From Gnetum montanum (lineage: Eukaryota > Streptophyta > Gnetopsida > Gnetales > Gnetaceae): 64,000 nt of DNA. The notes under the pieces are model-generated. The model saw only the letters and a program-made list of their open reading frames with translations, did no database searches and had not been told where the DNA came from. Positions 11,056 through 22,602 of the stretch are shown one piece after another. The position numbers and the translations under genes are program-made. Within the stretch, counting starts at the first letter, position 1; each line of letters starts with the position of its first letter. The stretch covers positions 1,133,933 to 1,197,932 of the forward strand of contig MNCI01010839.1 in assembly GCA_015680685.1 (NCBI GenBank). Direction: 5' to 3'.

Positions 11056-11893
11056 TGATGAACTGTGATATCAAGTCTGCGATATCGAAGCCTTCCATGC
11101 AATATCGGGCATTCGATATCAGAACCTGCCTCGTTGCCTATAAATAAGAGGAGCACACTTGGTCTTGGTAGTTAGTCTTAGTTCCTTACCCAAACTCTTG
11201 CCTTTTTCCTTTTCCAAAGATAGAATTATTTTTGAGTGCTCGTAGTAGGAGTCATAAAGTGAACAGATCTTTATTCGAGCATTGTGTACCTGAGCACATC
11301 TTTTGTATGGCAATAAAGATGAACTTTGTGATAAACCTTGTAGCATTCTATAATAGATTAATTAATGTTAATTACTATTACTTAATGCTTTCCTTAATTA
11401 ATGTTCTCTCTCTCACCCTACAACTCTCCTAAGTAAGCAAACTTAGTATGACCACTTCGAGCATGCGTGTAATGCTTGGTAACCCAGTAACGATTAGCAT
11501 TTGGTAATTCCAATAGTGTTAGGACTAGTTAAAGCATGTTGAGTAGTTAAATTAATGCAGTGGTTTAGGATGTGTACAGCAAGTGAGAACGGATGCTAGT
11601 GTTAGGACTAGTTAAAGCATGTTGAGTAGTTAAATTAAATTAGTTACTTAGTTATCTCTCTCCTCCCTTTGTAGAACTAGGACATAAAAATATAAAAGCC
11701 CTAAAAATCATATACCTCAAGTTTACTTAACCATACAATCATGCCATACAAGTAAGCTTGGGAAGACAACAATTGACTAACCTGTCCTTGTTTCACAAAG
11801 GCACATAAGCACTTAATCCTTAGAATTTGACTGGATCGTGCGTGTACGCTTGTATTTGTATGGTTGAGTGTAGGGATACCTCGCCGCTCATCA
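11056..11893 (+). repeat. 3' LTR of element B
   Basis: This 838-bp LTR starts TGATGA and ends TCATCA. It has the GATATC-like array (about 11065-11122), TATAAATA at 11139-11146, CAGTAGGAGTC-like and GTGTACCTGAGCA blocks, and an AATAAAG signal near 11313. It carries a local duplication that the 5' LTR lacks: an approximately 38-bp GGACTAGTTAAAGCATGTTG-type block appears twice, about 83 bp apart (about 11518 and 11601). Confidence 0.88.
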
Positions 11894-13080
11894 CCTTTCT
11901 TAATCAAGTGTTGCATGGGCTATAACTTATACATAAGCCTAGCAATAAGCCTATGAATAAATTGTAATCTGCCTTGTAATCATAAAATCTCCTTAAGGTT
12001 TTAGGCATGGCTAATTTAGATATGGCCTTAACCTTATTAGGATCGACACATATCCCTGCTTTAGAGACTACAAAGCCAAGCATCTTACCAGTATTGACAC
12101 CAAAGACACATATCTTAGGATTGAGCCTAAGCTCATATTTGAGGCATCGTTTAAGCACAAGCTCTAGGTCATTAGCATGGTTGTTGACCACTTTGGACAT
12201 AACTGCAATATCATCTACATAGTTTTTAAGTAAACTTAACATGTAATCACTAAATATATAGGTCATGACTCGTTGGTATGTTGCTCCTAAATTCTTTAGG
12301 CCAAAGGACATCATGGTATAACAAAAGGTACTTCAAGGAATCATGAAGGTCATGCTAAGTTGATGCTCCAAGTTAACCCTAATTTGGTTATATCTCAAGA
12401 ATCCATTCATAAAGGAAAACAAGGCATGTTCATCCATAATATTGATAAGTTGATCAATACTAAGTAAAGGAAAGTCATTCTTCATGGTTGCTTTATTTAG
12501 GTCTATGAATTGATGCAAATACAAATACTCCCATTTTTATTAGGGACTACCACTATGTTGGACACCCATTCTGCGTAATCAATATCCTTAATGAAACTAG
12601 CTTGATAGAGCTTTAGGATTTCATCACAAATAGTCTAATCTTGTGCACTTTTTCCTTCACTGATCTAATGCTATGATTTAGTATGATCTTGCGCTAGATA
12701 AAACATGGATCTAGGCTTGGCATATCTTCATATAACCAGGCAAAGACCTTAACGTTACTTTGTAAGACCTTGGTGATGTCTTAAGCATATTGAGGTTCTA
12801 GTAATCAACTTAGTTTAAGGGTTTTCTCCCCACCACTATGTGTTGTGATAGGAACCTCAACTAGAGAGTCTTTGGTTATGTCACCTGTCTCTAATTCAAG
12901 GGTTTTGACTAGGTCTTAAATCCATTCTAGAGGCTTTTCTGTTAAAGCTATGTGGTCTATAAGACTCTCAAGCTCAACATCTAGGCAATTAGGATCAATA
13001 CACCATTCAACATTACCGTGAGATCCATGTAGATACAAAGGAAAACTGATTTTCTTCTAGGTACTCATAATTTGATCCTA
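11894..13080 (-). pseudogene. RT of Tat/Ogre-type element C (degenerate)
   Basis: On the minus strand this reads as Tat-lineage RT, starting near 13080. The order is a VFAWLYEDMPSLDP-like linker (about 12715), YAEWVSNIVVVPN (about 12580), FIDLNKATMKNDFPLLSIDQL (about 12500, quoted to show the lineage), SFMNGFLRYNQI, MSFGLKNLGATYQRVM (about 12310), the catalytic LLKNYVDDIAVMSK (about 12220), and LGFVVSKAGI (about 12050). The YVDD box and GLKNLGATYQR distinguish this from the Athila-like copies, which have FMDD and GLCNAPA. Element B cuts it after about 11899, and the frame resumes at 1489-1429. A few stops are present. Confidence 0.85.
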
Positions 13081-13600
13081 CATGTCAACCAAAAGCATAT
13101 TAAGTGGCACCTACGTAAAAGTAAATAAATAATGCTAAAACACTATAAAATTATAAAAACCCATGCAAATATAATGTGGAAAAGGTCACCCAAGAACATC
13201 AATGAGGTAAGGACAATTCAGAAAAGTGAAATAGATGCCAAAAAGGGTTAAATGAATGTCAAGCAAGGGGAAATATAATAAAAAAGGCTACAAATGATCA
13301 AAAAAAGGCCACAATTTTGCTAGTTTAAGGCCTTAGCAGGCCATTGTCACATGGTGTCAAACAATGATCAAAGAAGGTCAAACCCCACTATTTGATACTA
13401 TTAAAAGGCAAAACAAAGGTAAATAAAGCTATAATAAGATAAATAAAGAACACATAATTGTATAAAGACCATATAAGGTTAGCAAGGTGAACAATGCAAC
13501 ACAAGTCAAAAAATAAGCCAAAATACTATTAAAAAATCAAACAAAATAGGCCATCTATGGTAAAATTTGGCTAATATAAGTCAAAAATGATTATTTTTTG
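13081..13600 (-). other. Spacer upstream of the Tat RT, AT-rich
   Basis: No coding signal was found. It holds GCTAGTTTAAGGCC and GCAGGCCATT-like motifs (about 13319-13345) that recur at 13600-13640 and at 32105-32140, next to the protease-side piece of element C. I infer that the two places were once adjacent parts of a spacer between protease and RT. Ogre-type elements are known to carry an intron in about that position. Confidence 0.45.
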
Positions 13601-13699
13601 CCATTTTTAGGCCTTAGTAGGCCATTTTTTAAGGCTACAAGGTTATTAGGTGAGTTTAGGCATCAGTTAGGCCTATTTTTGGGTTTTTTGAACCTAAAA

Positions 13700-16600
13700 A
13701 TCAAGTGTTTTGAGGCTTCCATGCTAGGCTCAATGTGGAAACAAGGATCCTCAACATGGAAACCAAGAGAAATAGGTTTTGGAATGCTCAAAGATCCAAA
13801 ATTAAGGTTTTGGGACCTTTCCAAGGTAGCATAGGGTTAGATCCATCAAAATTGGGCACTTTAGAGGTTAGTAAATGCCAAAACTAATGTTCTTGAGCCT
13901 TCCCCCACACAACCACCACCCCCCCTCCTCCTCACCTATTTCCACATTAGCCAATGTGGAAGAAAGGGGGCTCAACATGGAAAACCAATATTAAAGCCAA
14001 AATGGGATTAAAGCTAGTCAAATAGGTAGCTAAGACCCAAATTTGAAGGTTATGCATCCTTTGGCTTTGTTTTGAGGCAGTTTGAGTTGATTTTGAGTGT
14101 CAAAACATGTCAAAATAGCTTTCCCCCCTTTTCCATGCTGAGCATAGTATCCCTAGCATGAAATAATTAGGGAAATTTTTTTCATGGATTTATAATGGTT
14201 TCAGAGCACATTGAGCAAGTTTCTAGGTCCCTAGGGCTATAAACCCATATTCTGCAAGTTTCTGGCTAATTTTGAGCACATTTGGAGGTTGTTTTAGGGC
14301 ATGTAAGGTCTTACACCTTATTTCCATGCTAAGGAAGTTACTCCAACATGGAATAATGGGAGGAATAATTTTTGGAGGTCAAAATAAAGTCAAACAAGCA
14401 CAATCTTAAGCTTATGAGGTCCTAGGCTTCTCTGACATAAATCTTTGGCTTCCAGGAATGTCATCTTATAATAAAAAGTGGAAATATTAGCTTTTTCCCC
14501 TTGTTTCAATGCTACCCAACATAGAAGGGACCTTCCCTAATGTGGATAAAGTACGAATCCTAGATCTAGGCCAATTGGAGTCACAATCAACTATGCATGT
14601 TGCCTTCTAGAGTTGGCAGGGCCAAGGGCTATGTCTCTATGTTAAAATTTGGTAGTTTTGAGTACTCCCAAGTGGTTTTTTAGCTTTCCTCTCCTCCCCT
14701 CACATCTTCCCACCCCCCACCCCCCACCCCCCTCCCTCTTTCATCCTAAGGCTAGGGCAAAAAGTATGGAAAACTAGGGGAAACCATCTTTTGGCCATCT
14801 AGGATCAATTTCTTGAGGTTTCAAGGCTCCAGCAGTTGCTAATAGGGTTCTAGAGTGAATGTAAGGTTGTTTGATGAAATTTTGAAGTGTTTAGGAGCTA
14901 CAAAAAAGTCCTCCCTTGACTTTCCACATTGGGGATACTATGCTTAATGTGGAAAAAGGGATCTCCAACATGGAAGAATCATAAATCCTAGATGTGAACC
15001 AATTTTAGCCTCAATCGACCATGCATGTGTGCTTTCGAGGTTGTCAAGGTCAAATACTAGGGTTTGACCTCAATTTTGACCAATTTGGAGATTTTCTAGA
15101 GGATTTTTCAACTTCCCCCTTATTTTCCATGCTAGGGGTAGTATGCTTAGAATTGAAAATTAGGGGGAAGTAGCTTTTTGGCTTTTGGCAGCATTTCTAG
15201 TCATGCATGTAGGTCCCCGAGGTTGCTAGTCTTGAATACCAATGCCTACTATCAAAATTTGGTCATTTTAAAATTTGATGAGTGGTTTTTAGACTTCTTT
15301 AATTTTCTCCATGTTGGGGTTTCCATGCTCAGCATGAAAGATTAGGGATAAAGGTTTTTTAACTACTTATGATCAATCTTGTTAGATTTGATGGTCTTAG
15401 GATGTGCAAATAAGGTTCTAGGACACACATAAATCTTTCTAGTGTTTGTTCAAGGTCTCTAGAGGCTATTCTACAGTCCCTCCAAATGTTCATCCCTTTC
15501 TTCCACTCTGGGAAGTGTAGAAGAGGTGGCTTTCAGCATGCAAGAACTAAGGGACCCTAATTTTTATCATTTTCTATCCTTTCTAGCTATGCATGCAGGC
15601 CTCTAAGGTAGCTAGTGTCGATTGATGATACCTGATGTTAAATTTTGGTTGTTTCAAGAATTACTAAGAAATTTTTGGGCTTCCTCCTTTTTTCCATGCT
15701 AGAGCTTCCATGCTTAGCATGGAAGATTAGGGGAGAGGGCTTTTTAGCTTTTATAATCAAATCAAGATATGCATGAGTGTCTATAAGGTTGTTGTATTGT
15801 CCATCAATGTCTAAGATCAAAATCTAGTCATTTTGAAGACTGTGATAGGATTTTGAGGCTTCCCTCCTTCCATCATACTAAGACTAGCATAAACATCTTG
15901 GAAAATTAGGGGAAAAAAACTTTTGATCATTAATGGTTAATTCTAGAAATTCACTGGCTTCTGGAAGGATGGATTTCCTTTTAGATCTCAAACTACATGA
16001 AAATTTCAGTAGTTTTATCTTTTCCCCTTTCATCCATGATGAGACTAGGATGCTCAACATGGATGAGGTCCCTATTAACCAACAAAGTGAGATCTAGGCT
16101 ACACCAAAATCCAATCAACCATGCATGTCATCCTCCAAGGTTGTCGGTGTTAACAGTCAATGCTAGGTACCAAGATTTAGTAGCTTGGAGGTTTCTAGGT
16201 GCCTTATGTAGTCTCCTCCCTTTCTTCCATGCTAGGCATAATCACCCTAGCATGGATGAGATGGGTATGGTAGTTTTGTGCCATATTTGACCATTTTTGG
16301 AGCTTTTGGAAGCTCCAAAGGGTTTTGGCAGGGTCTAGGGATCACCAGGCCTTGAGAAATGGCTACTAGGTAATCAATTTATGTTATTTTTGGCTTCCCC
16401 CAATTCCTCCATTCTTAGGGTAAGATGTGTAGTGTGGATAAATCCTTCCCTAGTGTGGAAACATCAAATCCCAAGTTTTCAACCAATTTTGACTAGTTTC
16501 AACTAGGTTTGGTGAGGTTCCATGATTGCTAGAGATGCTTGAAGGGATTCTAGGGCATCTGGAGCCTACCTTAGGGTCAAACTTGGGCTAGATGGGTATT

Positions 16601-16830
16601 GGGGGTCGAGATAGGCATTACCCCTCTTCTTCCACATTGGGCACTATTTCCCTAGCATGGAAGCCCATAGTGTTTAACTTTGTTCATGTCTCACCCACTT
16701 TCAAGAACCTGGGGTTGAAAAAGGTAGGTTTTGGTTGTTTAAAAGGGAAAGCTAGTCGTATTTTCATGATTTTCTGAAATGGAGGCATATATCCATGCTG
16801 AACATGACATCCCTAGTGTGGATGCATGGA
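13700..16830. repeat. Field of degenerate inverted-repeat motifs
   Basis: About sixteen times over 3.1 kb, at roughly 150-250-bp intervals, the sequence shows TTCCATGCT or TTCCACATT, then 15-35 bases, then AGCATGGAA or AATGTGGAA, often followed by AATTAGGGGA. Examples start near 13718, 13944, 14124, 14320, 14927, 15124, 15306, 15690, 16030, 16225, 16628 and 16790. Each unit can fold into a short hairpin. No gene is visible on either strand. Similar motifs occur at 38160-38380, upstream of the Tat gag, so the field may be leader or LTR sequence of a Tat-type relative that has expanded in tandem. Confidence 0.6.
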
Positions 16831-18500
16831 AGCTAAGGTTACAATATGGTTCTCTAAGTATCAAGATTGGAAGAAAAAAAACCCAGTGCTAATGCAATTT
16901 TTGTTAAGAGAGAAGGCACAGGGTGGGGTCCACAATTTAAGAATTAAAAATTTTTAAAAGTGAAGTTGTTTCCCACCCAACCTCAACATTAAAGAGACTT
17001 CCCCCATCCCCCACCCCCTTACTTTGTAGTACACTCAGAGTTCTGGTGCACTAAATTAGTAGCTAGGATTTCAAAAGGTGTTTTTAGGTTTTAGATGTAG
17101 TTTATATGATTGAATTTTGCAAGTTTTCAATCATAATTGTCATTCTTGTAGACTGCACATTGGAGAAGAGCTCTAGCAAAACTTCTTGTGGTAGAAGCAT
17201 CCTATCTTCAGCATGGAATCCTTTTATCCTTCTCACAACCAACTTAGAACCTCCATTTTCTCCTAATTTCCAAATACTTCCAATGTTGACCTTGCCATGG
17301 CACCAAAGTAATGAGGGGAAAAGAGTAGAAATCCTACAATTAAGAAGATGAAAAAGCATGCCATAGAGTTGTTGGAGATTCCAAGGCCTATCTCTAGCCA
17401 AACCTCATCCATCACCGCTCCAAGGTAGGCAGTTCCACCTATTCTTGATTTCATTTGTAGTTATTTTCTATGGTTTTCTAGTATTTTCTTACCATATGTG
17501 GGGCCATTTTTCTTAGATCTACTTTGAGAGAGGAGATAAATCAAAATTATATCACAATCCCACCTCTTATTTTGGTTGTTTCTAGATGATTCCATGGTTA
17601 CTGTGCTATTTTTGCCTCAATAGATTTGATTTTTCAAATTAATCTTGTTGTATTCATGATTTTTTTCCAAAATTTGGCGTAGGGCCATTTTTCCAAATCT
17701 AAGCTTAAGGATTCATTAAAATTAAATTTTAATCAAATCCTACCCCATTATTTTGGTGCACTTTCTAATGGGTATCAATCATTTTAGCTATTTTAGCTAT
17801 GTTTTTATGGCTATATTAAGTTAGGCTTTAGGATTTTTTAGCTTTTTACATGAAAATCCAAGAAACATGGTGTATTTTTTCTTAAGTATAAAGCTACATA
17901 TTTTCAAAATTTTATGTTATGGGTTCATAGCCCTTCATTTGAGGTTTCCAACAGATGTTTTTTTGTTTAATTTGGTTTTGAATTGATTGAGTTATAGCTA
18001 TTTTCCTAAGGTTGTGCAATCAAGTTCTTTATGCCATTTTTTAAATCTCATGTAAGTTCACTAATTTTTTCTAAGAAAACAGCAAAGGTTTTGGATAATT
18101 TTTGGCTATGGCTGAATAGGATTTAGCTTTAGCTTTTCAACAAATTGGAATCCCTCTGATTGGACTTAAATGAATTTTTTATCAATCCCATGTCGAAAGG
18201 AAGTTTGCACCGTTTCCAAAATTTTGTCTATGTGGACAAAATTTTATCTAAATAAATAGCAATGCTTTTAAATTTTTTCTAAGTATGGATACATAGGGTT
18301 CTACTTAATATTTCAAATAGTGCTATAATCACTCCATTTGGAGCTCAAATGAATTTTTGGCAAATTTTTTTTCTAACCCTACACAAAAGAAGGTTAATGT
18401 TGACAACTATGATTTTGGCTAAATTTTTCTATAACTCATGTAGAAATCGATTATGCATCTCTAGTTGTAATGGTCATGGCTACAAAGCTTTTTATTTTAG
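16831..18500. other. AT-rich intergenic stretch, no gene recognised
   Basis: Short open frames on both strands near 17100-17450 overlap one another and show no motif, so I do not call them. Long T and A runs and short repeats are all I can see. The stretch probably belongs to decayed retrotransposon spacer. Confidence 0.4.
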
Positions 18501-18710
18501 GATCCCTTCCATGATGAAATCACTGAAATCTAAGCTTTCAGGAATTTTTAATGAATTTCTTAGCTAAACTATGTGAATAAGGAAAAATTATGGTTATAGC
18601 ACATTACCCCTTTGGTGATGGAAGTGATTGATATACGTAGCTTCTCATTTAAAACTCATGTAAAACTTATGTTTTAAATATTTTTTTCTTAAAACAAAAC
18701 TACCATGGCT
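18501..18710. repeat. Left copy of the 210-bp repeat flanking D
   Basis: This segment begins GATCCCTTCCATGATGAAAT and ends TACCATGGCT, directly against the outer end of D's 3' LTR. It matches 27551-27760 on the other side of D in the same orientation, at equal length, with few differences. Confidence 0.8.
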
Positions 18711-19616
18711 TGATGAGTGGCGAGGTACCCCTACACTCAACCATACAAATACGAGTGTTTCACACACAATCTGGTCGAACTCCACAAACAAACTAGTTAT
18801 GGTATCTAGACAGTTATCCGTAGGTGGCAATTCATTGTCTTCCCATTTGGACTAGTATCAACTTTTTCACATATGGTTTATTCCAGAGTGAGATGTATGA
18901 TGTGTTCCTATACTAGTGCTACTCCTAGAGATAATGGAAAATAAGATTAACTAAGCTAAGAGAGAGAGGGTAAGAGAGAATCTAACTAGCCTAAGTGTGA
19001 TAAGTATCCATTCCTCAATCATCCATACACATCTTGGACCTCATGCATGACTACCACTAGGATTACCAAGCACATGGCCTAAGTACGCTACTAGGTTACC
19101 AAGTAGTCACACTTGAATGCTCGTAATTAAGTCTTACTCATTCCACATTTAACAGGAGTTTAGGGTGAAGAGATATTAACTAAGAAAGTAGTAAATAACA
19201 ATTAAATAAATAATTAAGCTAAGTGGATGCTGCAATGATGAAGTAATCTTGATATTTATTGCCAGTCATGTGCGTGTCCAAGTACTTCACACTGGAATAA
19301 GGATGTCATACAATTACAATCACCACACTACAGGCATGCATTAGGAGAAAAGGGTTGAGAGGAAAACTTAAACTTAATAACTCTAAAAAAANGGCATGCA
19401 TTAGGAGAAAAGGGTTGAGAGGAAAACTTAAACTTAATAACTCTAAAACTGGCAAAATGCCCCTACTAAATCTACCTACTTTATATTTATAGATAGGGAA
19501 GCAAGCTGCGATATCTTATACGCGATATCGCATCTAGGCTGTGATATTGCATCCATGATATCGCGTACGTGATATCACGTATGCGATATCATGGCCAACA
19601 AAATGATAACTCATCA
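18711..19616 (-). repeat. 3' LTR of element D
   Basis: On the plus strand it runs from TGATGAGTGG to CTCATCA. It carries the GATATC-like array at about 19505-19592 and a TATA box (reverse of TATTTATAG, about 19485-19493). It includes a 59-bp duplication around an N at 19392 that the 5' LTR lacks, so its true length is probably near 850 bp. Confidence 0.82.
19333..19450. repeat. 59-bp duplication around a single N (assembly join)
   Basis: 19333-19391 repeats immediately after the N at 19392, starting GGCATGCATTAGGAGAAAAG. The sister LTR (about 27293-27350) has this block once only. Confidence 0.85.
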
Positions 19617-19625
19617 TACCCCCAC
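19617..19625 (-). other. Polypurine tract of element D
   Basis: The plus strand shows TACCCCCAC, which is GTGGGGGTA on the coding strand, abutting the 3' LTR. Confidence 0.7.
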
Positions 19626-19807
19626 AACTGAATGAAAACTCATCCTCAAGTTACAGTGAAAACAAGCTCTATTGATTATACAGTGGATAGCTATGGGATT
19701 ATTAACTGGTGAGAATGGGTTCATGCTGTAGTGTGGAATCAAAACCAAATTGAGACACAACACAGAGAATGCAAAATAAAATCCTACAGCTACAAAATTG
19801 ATGGAAC

Positions 19808-22602
19808 TCATGTAGTTCCTAGTGGCGATGGCTCCTCCATAGGTGCCTTTCCCTTGCCTTGCGCTCTAGGTCTTGGGACTTGATGGCATTGAAGTATGGC
19901 CTGGAGTTTTTCCTCTTCGGTTTGGGGGTCCTGGGCTGTCCATGCCAATGTTCCGATGTTTGATGAAGTCGGCACCTCCCATGGGTAGGGTAGTTGCGGA
20001 AACATTTGATTTTCCCTAACATACCAAGCCGAAAACACCCGTTGTTCCTCTTCGTAGGCTCTAGCTTTGTCTCTGTATTCTTGAAAATCTGCAAGCCGTC
20101 GAGCCAAGTCTATTGTGATACCTTTTTATCCCTGGTAGATTGCATTAACCACCTCAAGTTTAGAATTTGCAACCTCCAATTTTTGTAATATCGTTTTCCA
20201 TTCTACAAATTCTATCTCATATTTAATGTAGGTGGTGGCTACTTGTTGCTTGAGCTCTGTTCTCGGGCACCCTGCTGTTAACATGGCAAGGTTGGCATAC
20301 CGCAGGTTTGCCAACTCCATGTATTCTATAAGGTCTTGGATTTGTAGGTCTCGATTCTTAACTTCCACCTAGTGGGAAAATGCATATGTGTCCAATATGG
20401 CCCAATAATCAGTGTGTTGAGCACTGAAAGCATTGATGTGGACCTTGGCCATATGGATCTCCTTCTTGAGGATTTGCTTGTACATCCCCACCTGGTCCCA
20501 GAAGTGCTCCTTTAGCTTCTCATGCCGTTTAGCCTTATTCTGCCACGTGCTTATCTCAATAGCCATCTTCTGGCAGATAGCACGTACCTCCTCCATTGAG
20601 AGGGTTCAATTTTCCCTAGCTAAATGGTTCATGTCCTAGTTGACCCAAATGAGTTGTTCTCGTAATTGCTGAAAATGTTCTTCGAGAACATTCTTTTGCT
20701 TTTCCACAGAGGTCAATCGAAGATTGTCAGCAACAAGATACTTTTTTTCCTCATGTAAGGCCTTGAGTTCCTTAATATGCACATAAGTTTGCACTTGTCC
20801 TGTAGAGGCATCCCAAATAGCTTTCTCTTTTTCTTCTGCCACCTTCTTGTTCTCTGTCAATAACTTGGTTAGTTGCTCAGTTTTAAAGGTGTCTAGCTGG
20901 TCTACGGGAACAAATTGGTAAGGGTCCTGCTATGCTTCTTGTAGGGCCACAAGCCTTTCTTGTAATTTTTTCACCTCTGCTTCAGCATGCTCGGCTCTCA
21001 TCTCTGTCAAGACCAGCCTTCCCTTGGTGGAAATGAGATCTGATTGAATTGTTGTAACATCCTGAGGGATGTCAAACAGCAACATCATTACTTGTCCTAT
21101 TTGTAGCAATCGATCAAGTACATCCTCATGTTCTGCAAGAGTCATTGAGGTTCCGGCCAAAGTTTTAACATCCTGTGCTCCTGTAAGATCTGCTGGTGAC
21201 ACAACAGGTACATTAAATGATTCTTTAATATGGTCTGTGACAACTTCTATGACTCCTGCTACATCTTGGTGTTGCATGACCACTACCATGCCCCTTCACC
21301 AGTTTCTAATTGCACTTTAAAAGATGCAGCATTCCCTGAGATATGTTGTGAGCAATTGCTTTCCCCTCCTCATGTATGGATGGACACTTCACCCCTTGCA
21401 TGATCCAAAGAAATCGTGAGCTGTATGGCATCGTCGATGATGCAGAAGAGATTTGCATCATCACAACTTCCCCAACTGACCATCTCAACGATGGCCCTGA
21501 GATGGCTCATTGACAATCTGTAACCTTATGGCGATGGTAATTGATCCTGCTAGCTCATGCTAAGCCCTACTTCTTCTTGTTGGATGGGTCCTATTCTTGG
21601 AAGTTGGTTGGGTTCTGCAAGTTGAGTTGTAGTTGGCCCTATCGTTTGTTCCTTTTCTTGTTCCAATCCCAACGTGTCACCAATGATTTTTCTTACAACT
21701 GGTGGCTTTAGCAGTTCAACATATGAAGCATTTTGGGCTTTGCAGAGGAAATCATTGGTGTATCCTCTAATACCAACATGTCAGCATAGCTTCCTGATGA
21801 GACAAGGGAAGGGTAATGCAAGCTTCCCTGTTTTTCGTTCTTCAAACCGCCTCAGGATCTCTGTAAAATATAGATGAGGTAGGTTAGCATTAACCTTTCC
21901 CATCAACACTGCACATCCTCTAGCCGCATATGTTGAAATTTTTTTTAAGCCCTTTGTGGGGAAGAGGTGATAAGTTCCCATTTTGAAGTAAATCCTTTCT
22001 TCCGTCATCAACTCCCCAAACGTCTTATCTTCCTTACCATACACCCTTTCCAACCAAACTCGTCACGCATCAGGGTCTAAACGAGTAGAAAACTGAGCAA
22101 CCTTTGGCCCTATATTTAGAAGGTTTAATACTTTCAAAATGGCTTGAATAGAGAAATCTACAGTCACACCACAAAAGTTAACTGTAGTGCCTTGTTCCTT
22201 GTTGTGCCAAAATTGGTACGTTTCCCCTAAGTACCAAGCATTGCTTTTAGAGAGGATAGGCCATAATGGGCACCCTTTGAGGTGATCCCTAATAGCCTCC
22301 AAAGTGAATTCTATGAAAGATTCAAAATTTAATTCCACAATCAACATAGTGAATATGGACCTTTCACGGATAGCCTGAACATAATCCTGGGGCATCTTGA
22401 AATGTTGTCCCTATTTAGGCGCTGCAGCGACTCCTCCTTACACCTGCCTTGATTGTACAGTAGCAGGGTCCTCTTGGTAAATGCTAAATGATTGTTCCTC
22501 CTACTCTGCATGCTGTCTAGCAAGAACTTTTCCTTCGCCTCTCCTAGGTCATTTGCTCCCACCTTGAGCAGGACCTTCATGTTGTCCGCGTTTCGGGGCC
22601 AT
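19808..22602 (-). pseudogene. Env-like, coiled-coil frame of element D
   Basis: A long frame of about 930 codons lies between the noncoding block and the 3' LTR. It starts at 22602 (MAPKRGQHEG...) directly after GATTGCAG, a good splice acceptor. The N-terminal third (about 22400-21750) includes WYLGETYQFWHNKEQGTTVN, KVLNLLNIGP, and LPFPCLIRKLC followed by a stop and HVG. This resembles the LP-x-P-x-LI-x-LC motif of the 'putative plant transposon protein' frames found in Athila-type elements. The remainder (about 21290-19900) is rich in Glu, Lys, Leu and Gln with heptad-like spacing, suggesting coiled coil, and ends in a short Pro-rich tail (EEPSPLGTT). There are about ten stops and one frame change near 21300; many stops sit where Gln or Arg codons are expected. 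The function is unknown. Confidence 0.65.

Larger units (their letters stand above)
1490..11893 (+). mobile_element. Complete degenerate Athila-like LTR element B
   Basis: This is a full-length Ty3/gypsy element of about 10.4 kb. It has 836-bp and 838-bp LTRs, a tRNA-Asp-type primer site, gag, protease, RT, RNase H, integrase, a 3' noncoding region of about 2 kb and a polypurine tract. The RT box VFMDDFS and the LVQEGIVLGH-like stretch place it near the Athila lineage. Flanks CATTT (1485-1489) and CCTTT (11894-11898) fit a 5-bp target duplication with one change. Many in-frame stops show that it cannot act by itself. The interior contains an assembly-like duplication around an N at 5997. Confidence 0.88.

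Noticed and set aside
1490-11893. Element B as an autonomous active retrotransposon
   Set aside because: Stops and frame changes occur in every domain, and the integrase triad has two substitutions.
14708-14735. C-rich CCCACCCCCC run as a G-quadruplex regulator
   Set aside because: Short and isolated, with no nearby promoter or gene. It is one of several poly-C runs in this spacer (also about 13920, 16995 and 38385).
17102-17454. Overlapping open frames on both strands near 17.1-17.45 kb
   Set aside because: Three overlapping frames without motifs in an AT-rich spacer; chance is sufficient.
18501-18710. The 210-bp repeats as a true target-site duplication
   Set aside because: Ty3/gypsy integrases make about 5-bp duplications. 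A tandem repeat, recombination or assembly explanation is more likely, so it is reported only as an anomaly.
19505-19592. Regular GATATC-like units as a CRISPR-like array
   Set aside because: Units are short, palindromic and degenerate with no unique spacers, and they lie in LTR promoters of a plant genome.
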